DNA of 64,000 bases from Marinicella algicola. GTDB taxonomy: Bacteria; Pseudomonadota; Gammaproteobacteria; Xanthomonadales; Marinicellaceae. A program made the position numbers and the translations under genes. Below are positions 22,106 through 32,111 of this stretch, in pieces. The notes below the pieces were generated by a model. It was not told where the DNA came from. It saw nothing but the letters and a program-made list of their open reading frames with translations, and did no database searches. Position 1 is the first letter of the stretch. The number at the start of each line of letters is the position of its first letter. The stretch lies in NCBI RefSeq assembly GCF_028401385.1, contig NZ_JAQOMR010000001.1, positions 1,924,501-1,988,500 on the forward strand. The letters are read 5' to 3'.

Positions 22106-22777
22106 ATGCCGCCAGACCTGAACTTACGAGTACTGCCGCGCACGGTGCAGCAGGAGACGGTCGAGAAGCTGCGGCTTGCAATCTTTTCCGGGGTTTTCGA
22201 ACCGGGAACCCGTCTGATCGAAAGTCAGCTATGCGTGCAGCTCGGCATCAGTCGCCCGTCTTTGCGCGAAGCATTGCGCAGTCTGGCGGCCGAACGTCTC
22301 ATCGACCTCGTGCCGAACCGTGGCCCTTCGGTACCCACCCTCACATGGGAAGAGGTCACCGCCATCTACGAGGTTCGCGAATTGCTGGAAGTAGAGGCAG
22401 CCGGGCGCTGTTCACAGAGGATTGCCGAGGAGCAATTGCGGGCGCTCGAGACCGCGCTTCATGCATTCGAAAAGGCCGCCTCAAGCAAGGACAGTCTGGC
22501 GCGGGTGACCACTGCCGCGGACTTTTATTCCGTCATTCTCGCAAACTGCGGAAATCCGATTCTGGAGGAAATCCACCGGGGTCTGGTCGCCAGGATCAGC
22601 CTTTTCCGCTCGCGGTCGATGTCGCTGGAAGGGCGCGCTGTCAGCAGTCTTGCAGAGATGAAGGAAATTTACGACGCCATTGCCGCAGGCGATGAGAAAG
22701 CGGCCCGGAAAGCTGCCGGAAAGCACATCCTGGAGGCGATGGCGGCGACGAAGAGGTCCATGGACAGCGGGAGCTGA
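22106..22777 (+). CDS. GntR-family (FadR/FCD) regulator 1
   Basis: A 223-residue regulator. The N-terminal winged helix reads QQETVEKLRLAIFSGVFEPG, LCVQLGISRPSLREALRSLA and LIDLVPNRGPSVPTLTWEE. The C-terminal all-helical FCD domain (YEVRELLEVEAAGR, HRGLVARISLFRSRSMSLEG) senses a small acid or related ligand. The gene is intact and lies just before the GMC oxidase. It is a close paralogue of the second GntR at 25123-25796; both share PRTVQQ, SRPSLREALRSL and PNRGP. It probably controls the B6 cluster. Confidence 0.88.
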   Translation: MPPDLNLRVLPRTVQQETVEKLRLAIFSGVFEPGTRLIESQLCVQLGISRPSLREALRSLAAERLIDLVPNRGPSVPTLTWEEVTAIYEVRELLEVEAAGRCSQRIAEEQLRALETALHAFEKAASSKDSLARVTTAADFYSVILANCGNPILEEIHRGLVARISLFRSRSMSLEGRAVSSLAEMKEIYDAIAAGDEKAARKAAGKHILEAMAATKRSMDSGS

Positions 22778-22778
22778 A

Positions 22779-22880
22779 GCGCATCGAAGAAAAATGGACA
22801 CCGGTTTCCGCCCGGACGCGCGGAACAACAGGCAGCAGGAGCATGATCCGGTTTCCGCCGGCATTATTCCGGCCCTCAGG
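22779..22880. repeat. Rhizobial-type intergenic repeat, likely
   Basis: The stretch after the gntR stop (GAAAAATGGACACCGGTTTC near 22790-22809, then GAGCATGATCCGGTTTCC near 22840-22857) resembles the dispersed intergenic palindromic repeats common in rhizobial genomes. No second copy is seen in this window, so the call rests on memory of such elements. Confidence 0.35.
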
Positions 22881-22976
22881 GCCATCGCTCCGGCCCAAAA
22901 AGAAGGGGATCATCATGACATTTCAGATCAGACAGCGCGCGAGCCGTAACCTCACGCCCTCGCCCGCCATGGAGAC

Positions 22977-24524
22977 ATGGCAATGACCGGCGCTCATCCG
23001 GCGGAACAGATAACCGCAGACGTGGTCATTATCGGTGGTGGTTCGGCTGGCAGTTTGCTGGCCGCCCGGCTGAGCGCGGATCCGGCGCGCCGCGTTCTGC
23101 TGATCGAGGCCGGCGAGGAGCCTTCCGACCCCGATATCTGGACGCCCTCGGCCTGGCCGGCCCTTCAGGGTCGCGCCTATGACTGGGACTATCTGACGGT
23201 ACCGCAGGCGGGAACCGATGGAAGAGAACATCATTGGGCGCGCGGCAAGCTGATCGGCGGATCGAGTTGCCTGCATGCCATGGGCTACATGCGCGGACAT
23301 CCCGAAGACTATCAGGCCTGGGTCGATGCGACCGGCGATTCCCGCTGGAGCTGGGAAGCACTCCTGCCGGTTTTCGACGCGATCGAAGACCGTCCGGACG
23401 GCAAGAGCGGCGGCCCGATGCCCATCTACATGCCCGACGAAGAGGTGAGCCCTCTCACCCGCGCATTCATCGAGACCGGCGTCTCGCTCGGCCTGCCGCG
23501 CCTTCCCGACCACAATGACGGCCGGATGGTCGGTGTCACGCCCAATGCCCTCAACATCCGCGCCGGACGCCGCGTCACGGTCGCCGAGGCCTGGCTGACG
23601 CCGGAGGTTCGCGCGCGCAAGAATCTCAGGATTCTCACCGGAATCCGGGCGCACCAGCTGGTCACGGATGGCAATCGGGTACACAGGATCGACGGCGTCG
23701 GTACGCAAGGTCCGGTCAGCATCTCTGCCGATCAGGTCGTTCTTTCCGCTGGCGCGCTGGAAAGCCCTGCCCTGTTGATGCGCTCCGGCATCGGTCCAAA
23801 GGACGCGCTTGCGGCTGCATCCGTCGACTGCCTGATCGACATGCCGGGGATCGGCCGCAATCTGCAAGACCATCTGCTGGGCGCCGGCAATCTCTATGCG
23901 ACCCGCAAGCACCTGCCGGCATCACGCCTGCAGCACTCCGAGTCGATGGCCTATATGCGCGCCGGCGACTTCACCGCCACCGGACAACCCGAGATCGTGG
24001 TCGGCTGCGGCGTGGCGCCAATCGTATCCGAGCGCTTTCAGGCGCCCGACGCCGGCACAGCCTACTCGTTCCTGTTCGGCATCACCCACCCAACAAGCCG
24101 TGGCAGCCTGTGCATCAGCGGGCCGGACCTTAACGACCGGCTGATCATCGACCCGGCCTATCTGCGAACCGAGCATGACCGCGCCATGTTCCGCAAGGCG
24201 CTGGAGGCCGCGCGCGCGATCGGACATGCGGACGGGCTTGCCGAATGGCGCGATCGCGAGCTCGCCCCCGGCCCTCTCGCCAGCAAGGCCGAAATCGACG
24301 AATTCATCGCAAAGGCCGTCATCACCCATCACCACCCCTGCGGCACCTGCAGAATGGGCAAGGACGACGATGCCGTTGTCGATCCGGATCTGCGGCTCAA
24401 ATCACTCGACAATCTTCATGTGGTGGACGCTTCCGTCATACCCAGCCTGACTGCGGGACCAATTCACGCCGCTGTTCTGGCAATTGCCGAAACCTTTGCC
24501 CGCACGATAACCTCTGGCGATTGA
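22977..24524 (+). CDS. GMC oxidoreductase, probable pyridoxine 4-oxidase
   Basis: A 515-residue flavoenzyme. The FAD-binding N-terminus VVIIGGGSAGSLLAARLS is at residues 15-32, then LLIEAGEE, the GMC signature region WARGKLIGGSSCLHAMGYMR, and the C-terminal active site HHHPCGTCRMG and GPIHAAVLAIAE. It would oxidise pyridoxine to pyridoxal using oxygen. The choice of pyridoxine oxidase rather than 4-pyridoxate dehydrogenase is by position: the other GMC gene (30020) sits between HMPD decarboxylase and FHMPC dehydrogenase, as the dehydrogenase does in M. loti. The frame is intact. GGAGAC precedes the ATG. Confidence 0.82.
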   Translation: MAMTGAHPAEQITADVVIIGGGSAGSLLAARLSADPARRVLLIEAGEEPSDPDIWTPSAWPALQGRAYDWDYLTVPQAGTDGREHHWARGKLIGGSSCLHAMGYMRGHPEDYQAWVDATGDSRWSWEALLPVFDAIEDRPDGKSGGPMPIYMPDEEVSPLTRAFIETGVSLGLPRLPDHNDGRMVGVTPNALNIRAGRRVTVAEAWLTPEVRARKNLRILTGIRAHQLVTDGNRVHRIDGVGTQGPVSISADQVVLSAGALESPALLMRSGIGPKDALAAASVDCLIDMPGIGRNLQDHLLGAGNLYATRKHLPASRLQHSESMAYMRAGDFTATGQPEIVVGCGVAPIVSERFQAPDAGTAYSFLFGITHPTSRGSLCISGPDLNDRLIIDPAYLRTEHDRAMFRKALEAARAIGHADGLAEWRDRELAPGPLASKAEIDEFIAKAVITHHHPCGTCRMGKDDDAVVDPDLRLKSLDNLHVVDASVIPSLTAGPIHAAVLAIAETFARTITSGD

Positions 24525-24542
24525 CAGAGGAAAGGACATGAA

Positions 24543-24921
24543 ATGAGCATTTTTGACGAAGATCTGTTCCTAAAGGGCCTCGAACAGCGCAAAGCCACAC
24601 TTGGCGCGGACTATGTCGAGAAAAACCTTGCGGCTGCCGACGAATTCACGCGGCCATTCCAGGAGGCGATGACGGCGTGGTGCTGGGGATTTGGCTGGGG
24701 GACGATGTGATCCCGCCAAAGACACGCTCGATGATGAACCTCGCCATGATCGGGGCTCTTGGCAAGATGCATGAATGGGAACTGCACTGCCGGGGGCAAT
24801 CAACAACGGCGTATCGAAGGAAGAAATCCGCGCCATCATCCATGTCATCGCGATCTATTGCGGCGTGCCTCAGGCGCTCGAGTGCTTCCGCGCGGCGCGC
24901 AAAGTTCTTGAGGATCAGTGA
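24543..24921 (+). CDS. Carboxymuconolactone-decarboxylase-like protein (frame-broken)
   Basis: About 125 residues when two G-run breaks (near 24698 and 24794) are repaired: DYVEKNLAAADEFTRPFQEA, then AWCWGFGWGDDVIPPKTRSM, LNLAMIGALGKMHEWELHCR-like and GAINNGVSKEEIRAIIHVIA. This is the small all-helical CMD/AhpD fold. It starts 18 bp after the GMC oxidase and is surely co-transcribed. No step of the known B6 pathway requires such a protein, so its job is open: a lactonase or decarboxylase variant, or peroxide handling for the H2O2-forming oxidase. Confidence 0.75.
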
Positions 24922-24944
24922 GCCGCGTCCCCTGCCGCGCCGGT

Positions 24945-24966
24945 GGCGATCCCAAGCGGGGTCGCC
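24945..24966 (+). terminator. Candidate terminator hairpin after CMD gene
   Basis: GGCGATCCC (24945-24953) pairs with GGGGTCGCC (24958-24966) including one G-T pair, with a 4-base loop, 24 bp after the stop. No clear T run follows. It lies between convergent genes. Confidence 0.35.
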
Positions 24967-25122
24967 CCTTCCACGCATCACGCAAGAATACCCAAGCGGC
25001 GGAAGGCCGGCACCGCTCTATTGGGACGAAACCAGTTTCAGGATATGAAACCGAGCGGCATATGCCTTCAAACCGGTCAAAGCACTCGGTTTCGCGCAAC
25101 TGTCTGCTTCATCAGGCAGAAA

Positions 25123-25796
25123 TCAGATCTCATCATTTTCTATCGCACGCTTGGCCGCAGCCTTGGCCTTGTCCAGGTGGCGTTTTGCCGCCGCGCGCGC
25201 GCGCTCTTCATCGCCCGCAGCAATCGCATCGTAGATGTCGCGCATCTCCTGAAGACTGTCCTGCGCGCGCCCCTCAAGCGACATGGATCGGCCGCGGAAA
25301 AACTGATCCGCGCCACAAGTCCGCGATGGACTTCCTCGAGAATGGCGTTGCCGCAATTAGCCAGAATAATCGCGTAGAATTCAGCCGCAGTGGTCACCAT
25401 GTCGAGGCTTTCTTCGCTTTTCTGGGCGCGTTCGAAAGCCTTCAGCGCCCTTTCAAGCTCCTTGACCTGTTCAGGTGCAATCAGCGCGGCGCAACGTCCC
25501 ACCGCAGCCACCTCCAGAAGCTCGCGCACGTCGTAGATCTCGGTCGCCTCCTCCCAGGAAAGCTTGGGAACGAAGGGGCCTCGGTTGGGGATGATCTCGA
25601 TCAGCCGCTCCGCCTGCAGGCTACGCAGCGCCTCGCGCAAGGACGGGCGACTGACCCCGAGCTGGGCGCAAAGCTGGCTTTCAACCAACCGGCTGCCCGG
25701 CGGGAACACGCCGGCAATGATGGCCAGTCTCAGCTTCTCGATCGTCTGCTGCTGCACGGTTCTCGGCGTGATCCGGAGATCCAGACCAGAATTCAT
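25123..25796 (-). CDS. GntR-family (FadR/FCD) regulator 2 (one frame break)
   Basis: The N-terminal winged helix (PRTVQQQTIEKLRLAI, LCAQLGVSRPSLREALRSLQ, PNRGPFVPKLSWEEA) and FCD domain (YDVRELLEVAAVGRCAAL, NAILEEVHRGLVARISF) continue after a T-run break near 25300 into FRGRSMSLEGRAQDSLQEMR and a basic helical end ERARAAAKRHLDKAKAAAKR. Length is about 223 residues, like its paralogue at 22106. It is divergent from the ring-opening operon at 25992 and convergent with the CMD gene. It likely acts on the shared 195-bp promoter region. Having two such paralogues in one catabolic cluster is unusual. Confidence 0.85.
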
Positions 25797-25904
25797 GGCG
25801 TTTCCTCAAGGCTCTTCAAATTATATTTTCCTGGCTTTTCTACACGAACGGCCGCGCAGAGGATAGCATGAGGCCCTCCGCTGTCTGCAATAATTAACGC
25901 AAGA

Positions 25905-25915
25905 ATGTCTTACAA
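25905..25915. promoter_or_regulatory. Candidate GntR/FadR-type operator
   Basis: ATGTCTTACAA carries the TGT-N3-ACA half-symmetric core common to FadR-subfamily operators. It lies in the divergent region between regulator 2 and the hydrolase gene, 77 bp before the latter's start. An outer GCTGTC/GACAGC inverted repeat (25880-25885 and 25923-25928) surrounds it. Confidence 0.4.
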
Positions 25916-25991
25916 TCTTATTGACAGCTAATAACGGGCGTGGTTCCCTGCCAACATAAAAAGCAGACAGAAACGTCAAGGGAACAACGAA

Positions 25992-26821
25992 ATGGCGGCC
26001 AGCCCCACCCAAAGCCGGTATCAAGCACGTCGGATCGATACCGGCCGCATTACATTGAACGTGCGCATCGGGGGCAGCGGCCCGCTCATGCTGTTCTACC
26101 ACGGGATCACCGCGAATTCCGCCGTTTTCGGCCCGCTCATGGACGCCTTTTCCGACCGGTTCACAACGGTGGCCGTGGACCAGCGCGGCCACGGACTTTC
26201 GGACAAGCCGGAAACCGGTTACGATGCAGCCGACTATGCCGGTGACATTGCCGCGCTCATCAAGACGCTCGATATGGGCCCTGCGATCCTGGTCGGACAC
26301 TCGCTGGGATCGCGGAATTCGGTCACCGCCGCCGCGCGCCATCCCGAACTTGTCCGCTCGGTCGTCGCCATCGACTTCACGCCCTATATCGAGGACGAGG
26401 TCTTCGCCTCGCTCTCCGCCAGAGTGAATGCGGGCGATCAGGCCTTTGCCGATACCGATGCCATCGTCACCTATCTCGCCAATCGCTATCCTAACATTCC
26501 GGCGCCGGCGATCCGCATTCGAGCGGAAAGCGGCTACGGGCCAGCCGACGAAGGCCTGCGCCCCTCGCCTCGGCGTCCGCCATGGCCCAGACGGCCGAAG
26601 GACTGCGCGCCGATCTGGCTCCCGCCTACCGCGAGGTGACCCGCCCGGTTCTGATCATGCGCGGTGCCGAAAGCAAGCTGGTCTCCGCTGCGGCGCTTGA
26701 AAAGACCCACGATCTGCGTCCGGACCTGCCCATCGTCGTCGTGCCTGGCGCCGACCACTACGTCAACGAGACCAATCCCGACGTCACGATCGGCGCGATC
26801 CGCAATTTCATCGACGGCTGA
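25992..26821 (+). CDS. 2-(Acetamidomethylene)succinate hydrolase (frame-broken)
   Basis: An alpha/beta-hydrolase of about 276 residues. It has an oxyanion region LMLFYHGITANSAVFGPL, a nucleophile elbow GHSLGSRNS, the acid in VVAIDFTPYIED and the histidine in VPGADHYVNETNP. In the B6 pathway this enzyme cleaves the ring-opened product to succinic semialdehyde, acetate, ammonia and CO2. The two frames join at a C run near 26564 if one C is missing. It is the first gene of the plus-strand late operon, directly before the MHPC oxygenase, as in M. loti. Confidence 0.88.
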
Positions 26822-26861
26822 ACTGCCGGCGTCCCCAATAAAAACCAACAGGAACAGAGAA

Positions 26862-28001
26862 ATGGTCAGCATCAACAAAACCACGGACAAGACACGGGTT
26901 GCGCAGGTTGCGGGCGGCGGCTTTTCCGGCCTCACGGCCGCTATCGCGCTGCGCCAGAATGGCTGGGACGTCGTCCTGCACGAAAAGAGTCCTGAACTGC
27001 GCGCCTTCGGCGCGAGCATCTATCTCTGGCACAATGGCCTGCGCGTGCTTGAAGGTCTCGGCTGCCTGAATGAAGTGCTCGAGGATTCATTTACGCCCCC
27101 GGCTTACGAAACCTGGATGCACAACAAGACCGTGTCCAAAGAGACTTTCAACGGTCTGCCGTGGCGCATCATGACCCGGGCGCATCTGCACAATGCTCTG
27201 GCCAATCGCGCCCGTGAAGTCGGCGTTGAAATCCGCACCAATTCCGAGGCGGTCGGCGCGGAGGCTTCCGGCACGCTGAAACTGGCCTCCGGCGAGGTTG
27301 TTGAAGGCGATCTGATCGTCGGCGCTGACGGGGTCGGCTCCAAGGTCCGCGATTCTCTCGGCTTCGAGCAGGAGCGCTGGGGCGCGACCGACGGCATCAT
27401 CCGCCTCATCGTTCCGCGTCACAAAGACAAGCTCGGCCATGGCGAATGGGACAACACCATCGACATGTGGAACCACTGGCCGCGGGTGCAGCGCATTCTC
27501 TACTCTCCCTGCAACGACAGGGAACTCTATCTCGGCCTGATGGCGCCTTCCGCCGATCCGCGCGGCTCGCGCGTGCCGCTCGACCTTGAGGTCTGGATGG
27601 AAATGTTCCCCTTCCTCGAACCCTGCCTCGTCGATGCCGCCAAGATCGAGGACGCGCGTTACGACACCTATCAGACCACGAAGCTCAACAACTGGTCGCG
27701 CGGCAAGGTCGCCCTCGTCGGCGATTCTGCCCACGCAATGTGCCCGGCGCTGGCGCAGGGGCAGGCTGCGGCATGGTGAACGCATTCACCCTGGCCCAGG
27801 ACGTCGAGAAAAACGACATGCTCGACGATGCGCTCGCGGATTGGGAAAAATCGGTACGTCCGATTACCGATCTCACACAGAAGCTGTCCGGGGATCATGC
27901 CGCCAACCGCACCATGTCCTATGGCAACGGTTTCACCCCTGAAGCCCTGACCGCCGCCCGATCTCGACCCGATCAACCGCGTCTATTCGTGGCCGCAATA
28001 A
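26862..28001 (+). CDS. 2-Methyl-3-hydroxypyridine-5-carboxylate oxygenase (frame-broken)
   Basis: A flavin monooxygenase of about 379 residues that opens the pyridine ring of MHPC with O2 and NAD(P)H. The dinucleotide fold is AGGGFSGLTAAIALRQNGWD. ELRAFGASIYLWHNGLRVLE, ETWMHNKTVSKETFNGLPWR, ADLIVGADGVGSKVRDSLGF-like and VALVGDSAHAMCPALAQGAG follow the M. loti enzyme almost residue for residue in my memory. Breaks lie near 27762 (G run) and 27960; after repair the end is NRVYSWPQ. The ATG at 26862 has AGGAACAG upstream. Confidence 0.93.
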
Positions 28002-28033
28002 GCAATATCCCATCATCTCTACAGGAGACATTC

Positions 28034-28625
28034 ATGAATTACTCTAGCCAGGTCGAAAAGGACTACGAGGTCCGCGGCTGGTACGGTGCGACCCAGGAAG
28101 TGCTGCATGATGGCGGCGGCGCAACGGCCCCTCTGATCAAGGCCGCAGCAGCCGTCATCATCAAAAACCCCTATGCGGGCAAGTTCGTGGCAGATCTTTC
28201 GGCGTTGACCGCTCCATCGGCCGCCATCGGCTATGCGCTTGGCGAACGCGCGGTTGCCCTGCTGGGCGGCCGCCCGGTCGAGAGCTATGGCAAGGGTGGC
28301 ATCGCAGGCGTCGCCGGCGAGCAGGAACATGTCGTGGCCTGTGTCACCACCACGTTTGGCGACCCGCTGCGCGAAGCCATCGGCGGCGGAGACGCATGGA
28401 TATCTTCCGCCAGCAAGGTGGCCTCGGCAGGCACTGCCATCGATATTCCGCTGGCTCACAAGGACGAGACTCTATATCCGTTCCCATTATGACGCCTTCA
28501 CCTTCGTCGCGCCGGACGGCCCGCGTCCTGACGAAATCCTGATATGTGTTGCAGTGGCGACAGGCGGTCGCGTGCATCAGCGCGTGGGCGGAAAAACCGT
28601 CGCCGACTTCAAGGCCACAGTCTGA
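28034..28625 (+). CDS. DUF1185 (amino-acid-synthesis-family) protein (frame-broken)
   Basis: About 196 residues of the DUF1185 family: EVLHDGGGATAPLIKAAAAV, then ADLSALTAPSAAIGYALGER, YGKGGIAGVAGEQEHVVACV and WISSASKVASAGTAIDIPLA. After a break near 28470 the end reads LYIRSHYDAFTFVAPDGPRP and a short tail. Crystal structures exist for the family, but no reaction is established to my knowledge. It lies between the ring-opening oxygenase and the PEBP gene with short gaps, so it probably helps in the handling of pathway intermediates. Confidence 0.82.
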
Positions 28626-28651
28626 AGCAAACGAATATTCAAGGAAATCAA

Positions 28652-29106
28652 ATGCCTCTGAACATCAAAGACCTGAAGATCACCTCTTCCGATTTCGCCC
28701 CGCTGACGCGCCTCGCCGACAAACACGCAGGCGACAAGGGCAATGTCCTGCCGAAACTGACGGTCAGCGGCGTGCCGGAAGGCACGAAGGAACTGGCCGT
28801 GATCTGCCATGATCCGGACGCCCCCTGGCGCATGGTTTCACGCACTGGACGGTCTATGCCATCGACCCCAAGACCACCGATCTTTCGGATGCGCAGGAGA
28901 AATTCCGCGTTGGCCCCAACGGCGCCGGGGATATGCAGTATTATGGACCGCAGCCGCCTGCCGGCCATGGCGACCATCATTATTACTTCTGGGTCTACGC
29001 GCTGGACACGAACGTCGAGGGCACGCCGACGCGCGAGCAGTTTCTCGACACCTATGCTGACAATATCATTGAGCAGAACCGGATCGTCGGTCTCTACTCC
29101 AACTAA
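28652..29106 (+). CDS. YbhB/YbcL-type PEBP-like protein (frame-broken)
   Basis: About 151 residues of the phosphatidylethanolamine-binding-protein-like family. KLTVSGVPEGTKELAVICHD and DPDAPW form the conserved pocket, followed after a G-run break near 28833 by GFTHWTVYAIDP, then FRVGPNGAGDMQYYGPQPPA, GHGDHHYYFWVYALD. The function of bacterial members is not settled. It is preceded by AAGGAAA and follows the DUF1185 gene by 26 bp, clearly inside the B6 operon. A ligand-binding role is possible. Confidence 0.85.
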
Positions 29107-29176
29107 CCGATGTTTTTCCCGGCGTGATTCCTTTCGGGGTCACGCCGAGACCGCTCATCCAGAGGAGACCTGAACA

Positions 29177-29911
29177 ATGTCTGATACAGCAACAGCGCGT
29201 GAAACCGCGATCCAGGAACTGGTGATGGCCACCCGCATTCTGGTGAACGAGGGCATCATGGATGTCTTTGGCCATATCAGCGCCCGCGACCCGGAAAACC
29301 CAAACCAGTTCCTTCTGCCGCAGAAGCTGGCGCCCAATATGATCACGCCGTCCGACATCCAGACCCTGACGCTCGATGGCGAGACAACGGACAACCGTCC
29401 CTCCTATCTGGAGCGCTATATTCACAGCGAGGTCTACAAGGCCCGGCCGGATGTGATGTGCGTCCTTCACACGCATTCGCCCGCCGTTCTGCCGTTCTGC
29501 TTCATCGACACGCCGCTGCGGCCGGTCACCCATATGGGCGCCTTCCTCGGAGAATCCGTACCGGTCTATGAGATCCGCGAGAAGCAGGGCGATTCCACCG
29601 ACCTGTTCGGCGGTAGTCCCGAAGTCTGCGCCGAAATCGCCGAAAGTCTCGGTCAGTCGGCGGCCGTTATCATGGCCCGCCATGGCGTCGTCAACGTCGG
29701 CAACTCGATCCGGCAAACGACCTTCCGCGCCTTCTATATGGAACAGGAAGCCAAGGCCTATACGCTCGGTCTTCAGGTCGGGAATATCAAGTACATGACG
29801 GAGGGCGAGCTTGAGGCTGCAGGCAACCTCGTCGGCGCACAGATCAATCGCGGCTGGGACCACTGGTCCGCTGCTGTCCGCCACCTCGGTCTGGCCGAAG
29901 ACCTCGCCTGA
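29177..29911 (+). CDS. 3-Hydroxy-2-methylpyridine-4,5-dicarboxylate 4-decarboxylase
   Basis: A 244-residue class II aldolase/adducin-fold enzyme. Metal ligands are visible as HTH at residues 98-100 and His169 (ARHGVVNVG), with Glu85 nearby. [20 protein letters not shown] is typical of the family. Position immediately before the second GMC gene and FHMPC dehydrogenase repeats the M. loti order and fits the Mn-dependent decarboxylase. It removes the 4-carboxylate to give MHPC. The gene is intact, with GAGGAGA upstream of ATG 29177. Confidence 0.88.
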   Translation: MSDTATARETAIQELVMATRILVNEGIMDVFGHISARDPENPNQFLLPQKLAPNMITPSDIQTLTLDGETTDNRPSYLERYIHSEVYKARPDVMCVLHTHSPAVLPFCFIDTPLRPVTHMGAFLGESVPVYEIREKQGDSTDLFGGSPEVCAEIAESLGQSAAVIMARHGVVNVGNSIRQTTFRAFYMEQEAKAYTLGLQVGNIKYMTEGELEAAGNLVGAQINRGWDHWSAAVRHLGLAEDLA

Positions 29912-30019
29912 GACACTCTGGCGGAAGGCGCAATCAAGAGCATGACGCTCCTGCGCCTCCTGCTCCTCAACATACGCAAGACGGATCGGGCCGATCGCCC
30001 CGATTGAAGGAAGAACGCC

Positions 30020-31630
30020 ATGTCGCACGCTGAAACCTATGACTACGTCATCGTCGGAGCCGGTTCCGCAGGCTGCGTGCTGGCCAATCGACTGACCGAG
30101 GACCCCTCGGTTACCGTGCTGCTGCTGGAGGCCGGCGGCTGGGATCGCGATCCGATGATCCATATTCCGCTGGGCTGGGGCAAGATCCTCACCGAACGGC
30201 GCCATGACTGGATGTATTTCTGCGAGCCGGAGGACAATGTCGGTGGCCGCGCCGTGGAATGCGCCCGCGGCAAGGTGATCGGCGGATCATCCTCCACCAA
30301 TGCCATGGCCTATGTCCGCGGCAATCGCGGCGATTACGATCGCTGGGCGGCAAGCGGGCTTACCGGATGGTCCTATGAAAAACCCTGCCCTATTTCAAGA
30401 AAACGGAAAGCTGGGAAGGCGGTGAAACGGCGTTTCGCGGCGGCTCCGGCCCGGTCTCGACCCAGCGCTGCCGTTACCAGGACCCGCTGACGGATGCGGT
30501 GGCCGAAGCCAGCCGCGAGGCGGGCTATTCCCAGACCGAGGATTACAATGGCGAAACCCAGGAAGGTTTCAGCCGTCTGCAAATGACCATCGGAAATGGC
30601 CGGCGCGCGTCCACCGCCAATGCCTATCTGCGTCCCGCGATGGCTCGGAAGAACCTCACTGTTCTAACCCATGCCATGGCCAAAAACATTACCTTCGATG
30701 GCAGCCGGGCCACCGGTCTCGTCTTCGACCACAAGGGCAGCGAGCGCCGCGTCGCTGCGAAGCGCGAGGTGCTGCTTTCTGGCGGCGTCATCAACACGCC
30801 GCAACTCATGATGCTCTCGGGCCTTGGCGCGGGCGACGAGCTTCAGGCGCGGGGATCGAAACCAGGGTCAACCTTCCCGCCGTCGGCAAGAACCTTCAGG
30901 ATCATGTCTCGGTGCTGATCATGCATCACCGCAAGACGCCCGGCCCCTTCCTGCACAAGATGCGCGCCGACAGGATCACGCTCGATTTCGCCAGGACCTA
31001 TCTGACGGGAAAGGGATTTTCCGGCGACGTGCCCGGCGGCGTTGTGGCCTTCCTCAAGAGCGATGAAAGCCGCCCGCTTCCCGACATCCAGCTTCTGTTC
31101 ACCGCCGCGCCGCTGGCGGCATGGCCATGGTTCAAACCGTTCAAACAGCCGTTTCGCGATGGCTTTGCCACCCGCATCGTCGCCGTGCAGCCCGAAAGCC
31201 GGGGCGAGGTCAAGCTCGCATCCACCGATCCCTTCGCGGCACCGCTCATTCACCAGAACTTTCTTGCCGCCGAGAACGACTGGAAATCGCTGCGCGCAGG
31301 CTTCCACGTCGGGCGCACGCTCGCCGCCCAGCCGGCGATGGCCAACTATATCGAAACCGAGTTTTTCCCGGCGCCAAATGCCAGAGCGACGAGGAGATCG
31401 ATGAGCATATCCGCAAGACCTCGATCACCGTGCACCACCCGGCCGGCACCTGCCGCATGGGCGCGGACGAGGCGTCCGTCGTCGACCCCGAACTCAAGGT
31501 TCGCGGCATCACCGGCCTTCGCGTTGTCGACGCCTCGGTGATGCCCGATCTGCCCTGCGGCAACATCAATGCCGCCGTCATCATGATCGCCGAGAAAGCC
31601 GCAGATCTCATCAAGGCCAGTCAAGCATGA
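30020..31630 (+). CDS. GMC oxidoreductase, probable 4-pyridoxate dehydrogenase (frame-broken)
   Basis: A GMC flavoenzyme of about 537 residues: [20 protein letters not shown], then [32 protein letters not shown] and [20 protein letters not shown]. The C-terminal active site is [10 protein letters not shown] and [20 protein letters not shown] (His/Asn pair). Three breaks (A run near 30380, G run near 30852, T run near 31366) rejoin cleanly. The product would oxidise 4-pyridoxate to the 5-formyl compound (FHMPC), using a membrane electron acceptor. It lies between HMPD decarboxylase and FHMPC dehydrogenase. Confidence 0.85.
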
Positions 31631-31703
31631 TCCACTAAAACAGACGACCCAAGGACAAGAAGCGAAAACGCCGGTCCGATCGCAAAACACAGAGGTGAAC
31701 ACA

Positions 31704-32068
31704 ATGAAATTCAGGATTTTCGCAGGCAGCGTGCTGCGCGTGGGAAGCACTGTCGGCTCTGCCGCTCGAGCCCAGGACCTGCTTATCTCTCCATCCCCTG
31801 TTTTGAGGTGATGTCGATACTGACCCCACCGGTGGCGCTGACCTCGATCACCGCGGCCAGTCTTGACGGGGCGAATATGCGGCGTACCGTTTTCAAATCG
31901 CCGAAGAGTGCCTTGGCCTTACACGTTGCAGCCGGTGTCTGCCTGATGTTGCCGCTCGCGCTGGGGCACATGTTTGCCATTGTCAACATCATTGCAGCCG
32001 TTGTGGTAATCGCGCTCCTCGCAAAAATCCCGCTCGCGGGGCCGGTTCACACACCAGACAACAAGATC
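31704..32068 (+). pseudogene. Relic of a TAXI-type TRAP transporter
   Basis: An ATG at 31704 (AGAGGTGA before it) opens a 35-codon frame whose product looks like the secretion signal of a TAXI solute receptor (MKFRIFAGSVL..., AARAQDLLIS). Right after its stop, another frame reads LTPPVALTSITAASLDGANM and a hydrophobic tail (LALHVAAGVCLMLPLALG, IVNIIAAVVVIALLAKI), resembling the C-terminal end of fused TRAP-TAXI permeases. It looks like two ends of an operon joined by a deletion of the middle. A functional TRAP set lies 1 kb downstream. Confidence 0.5.
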
Positions 32069-32111
32069 GGTGCTTCCAGTCCGAGCCACTCAACCAGGAA
32101 AGAGAAAAATC

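Noticed and set aside
22018..22695. 225-codon plus-strand frame overlapping GntR regulator 1
   Set aside because: Out-of-frame shadow of the regulator, basic and without motifs.
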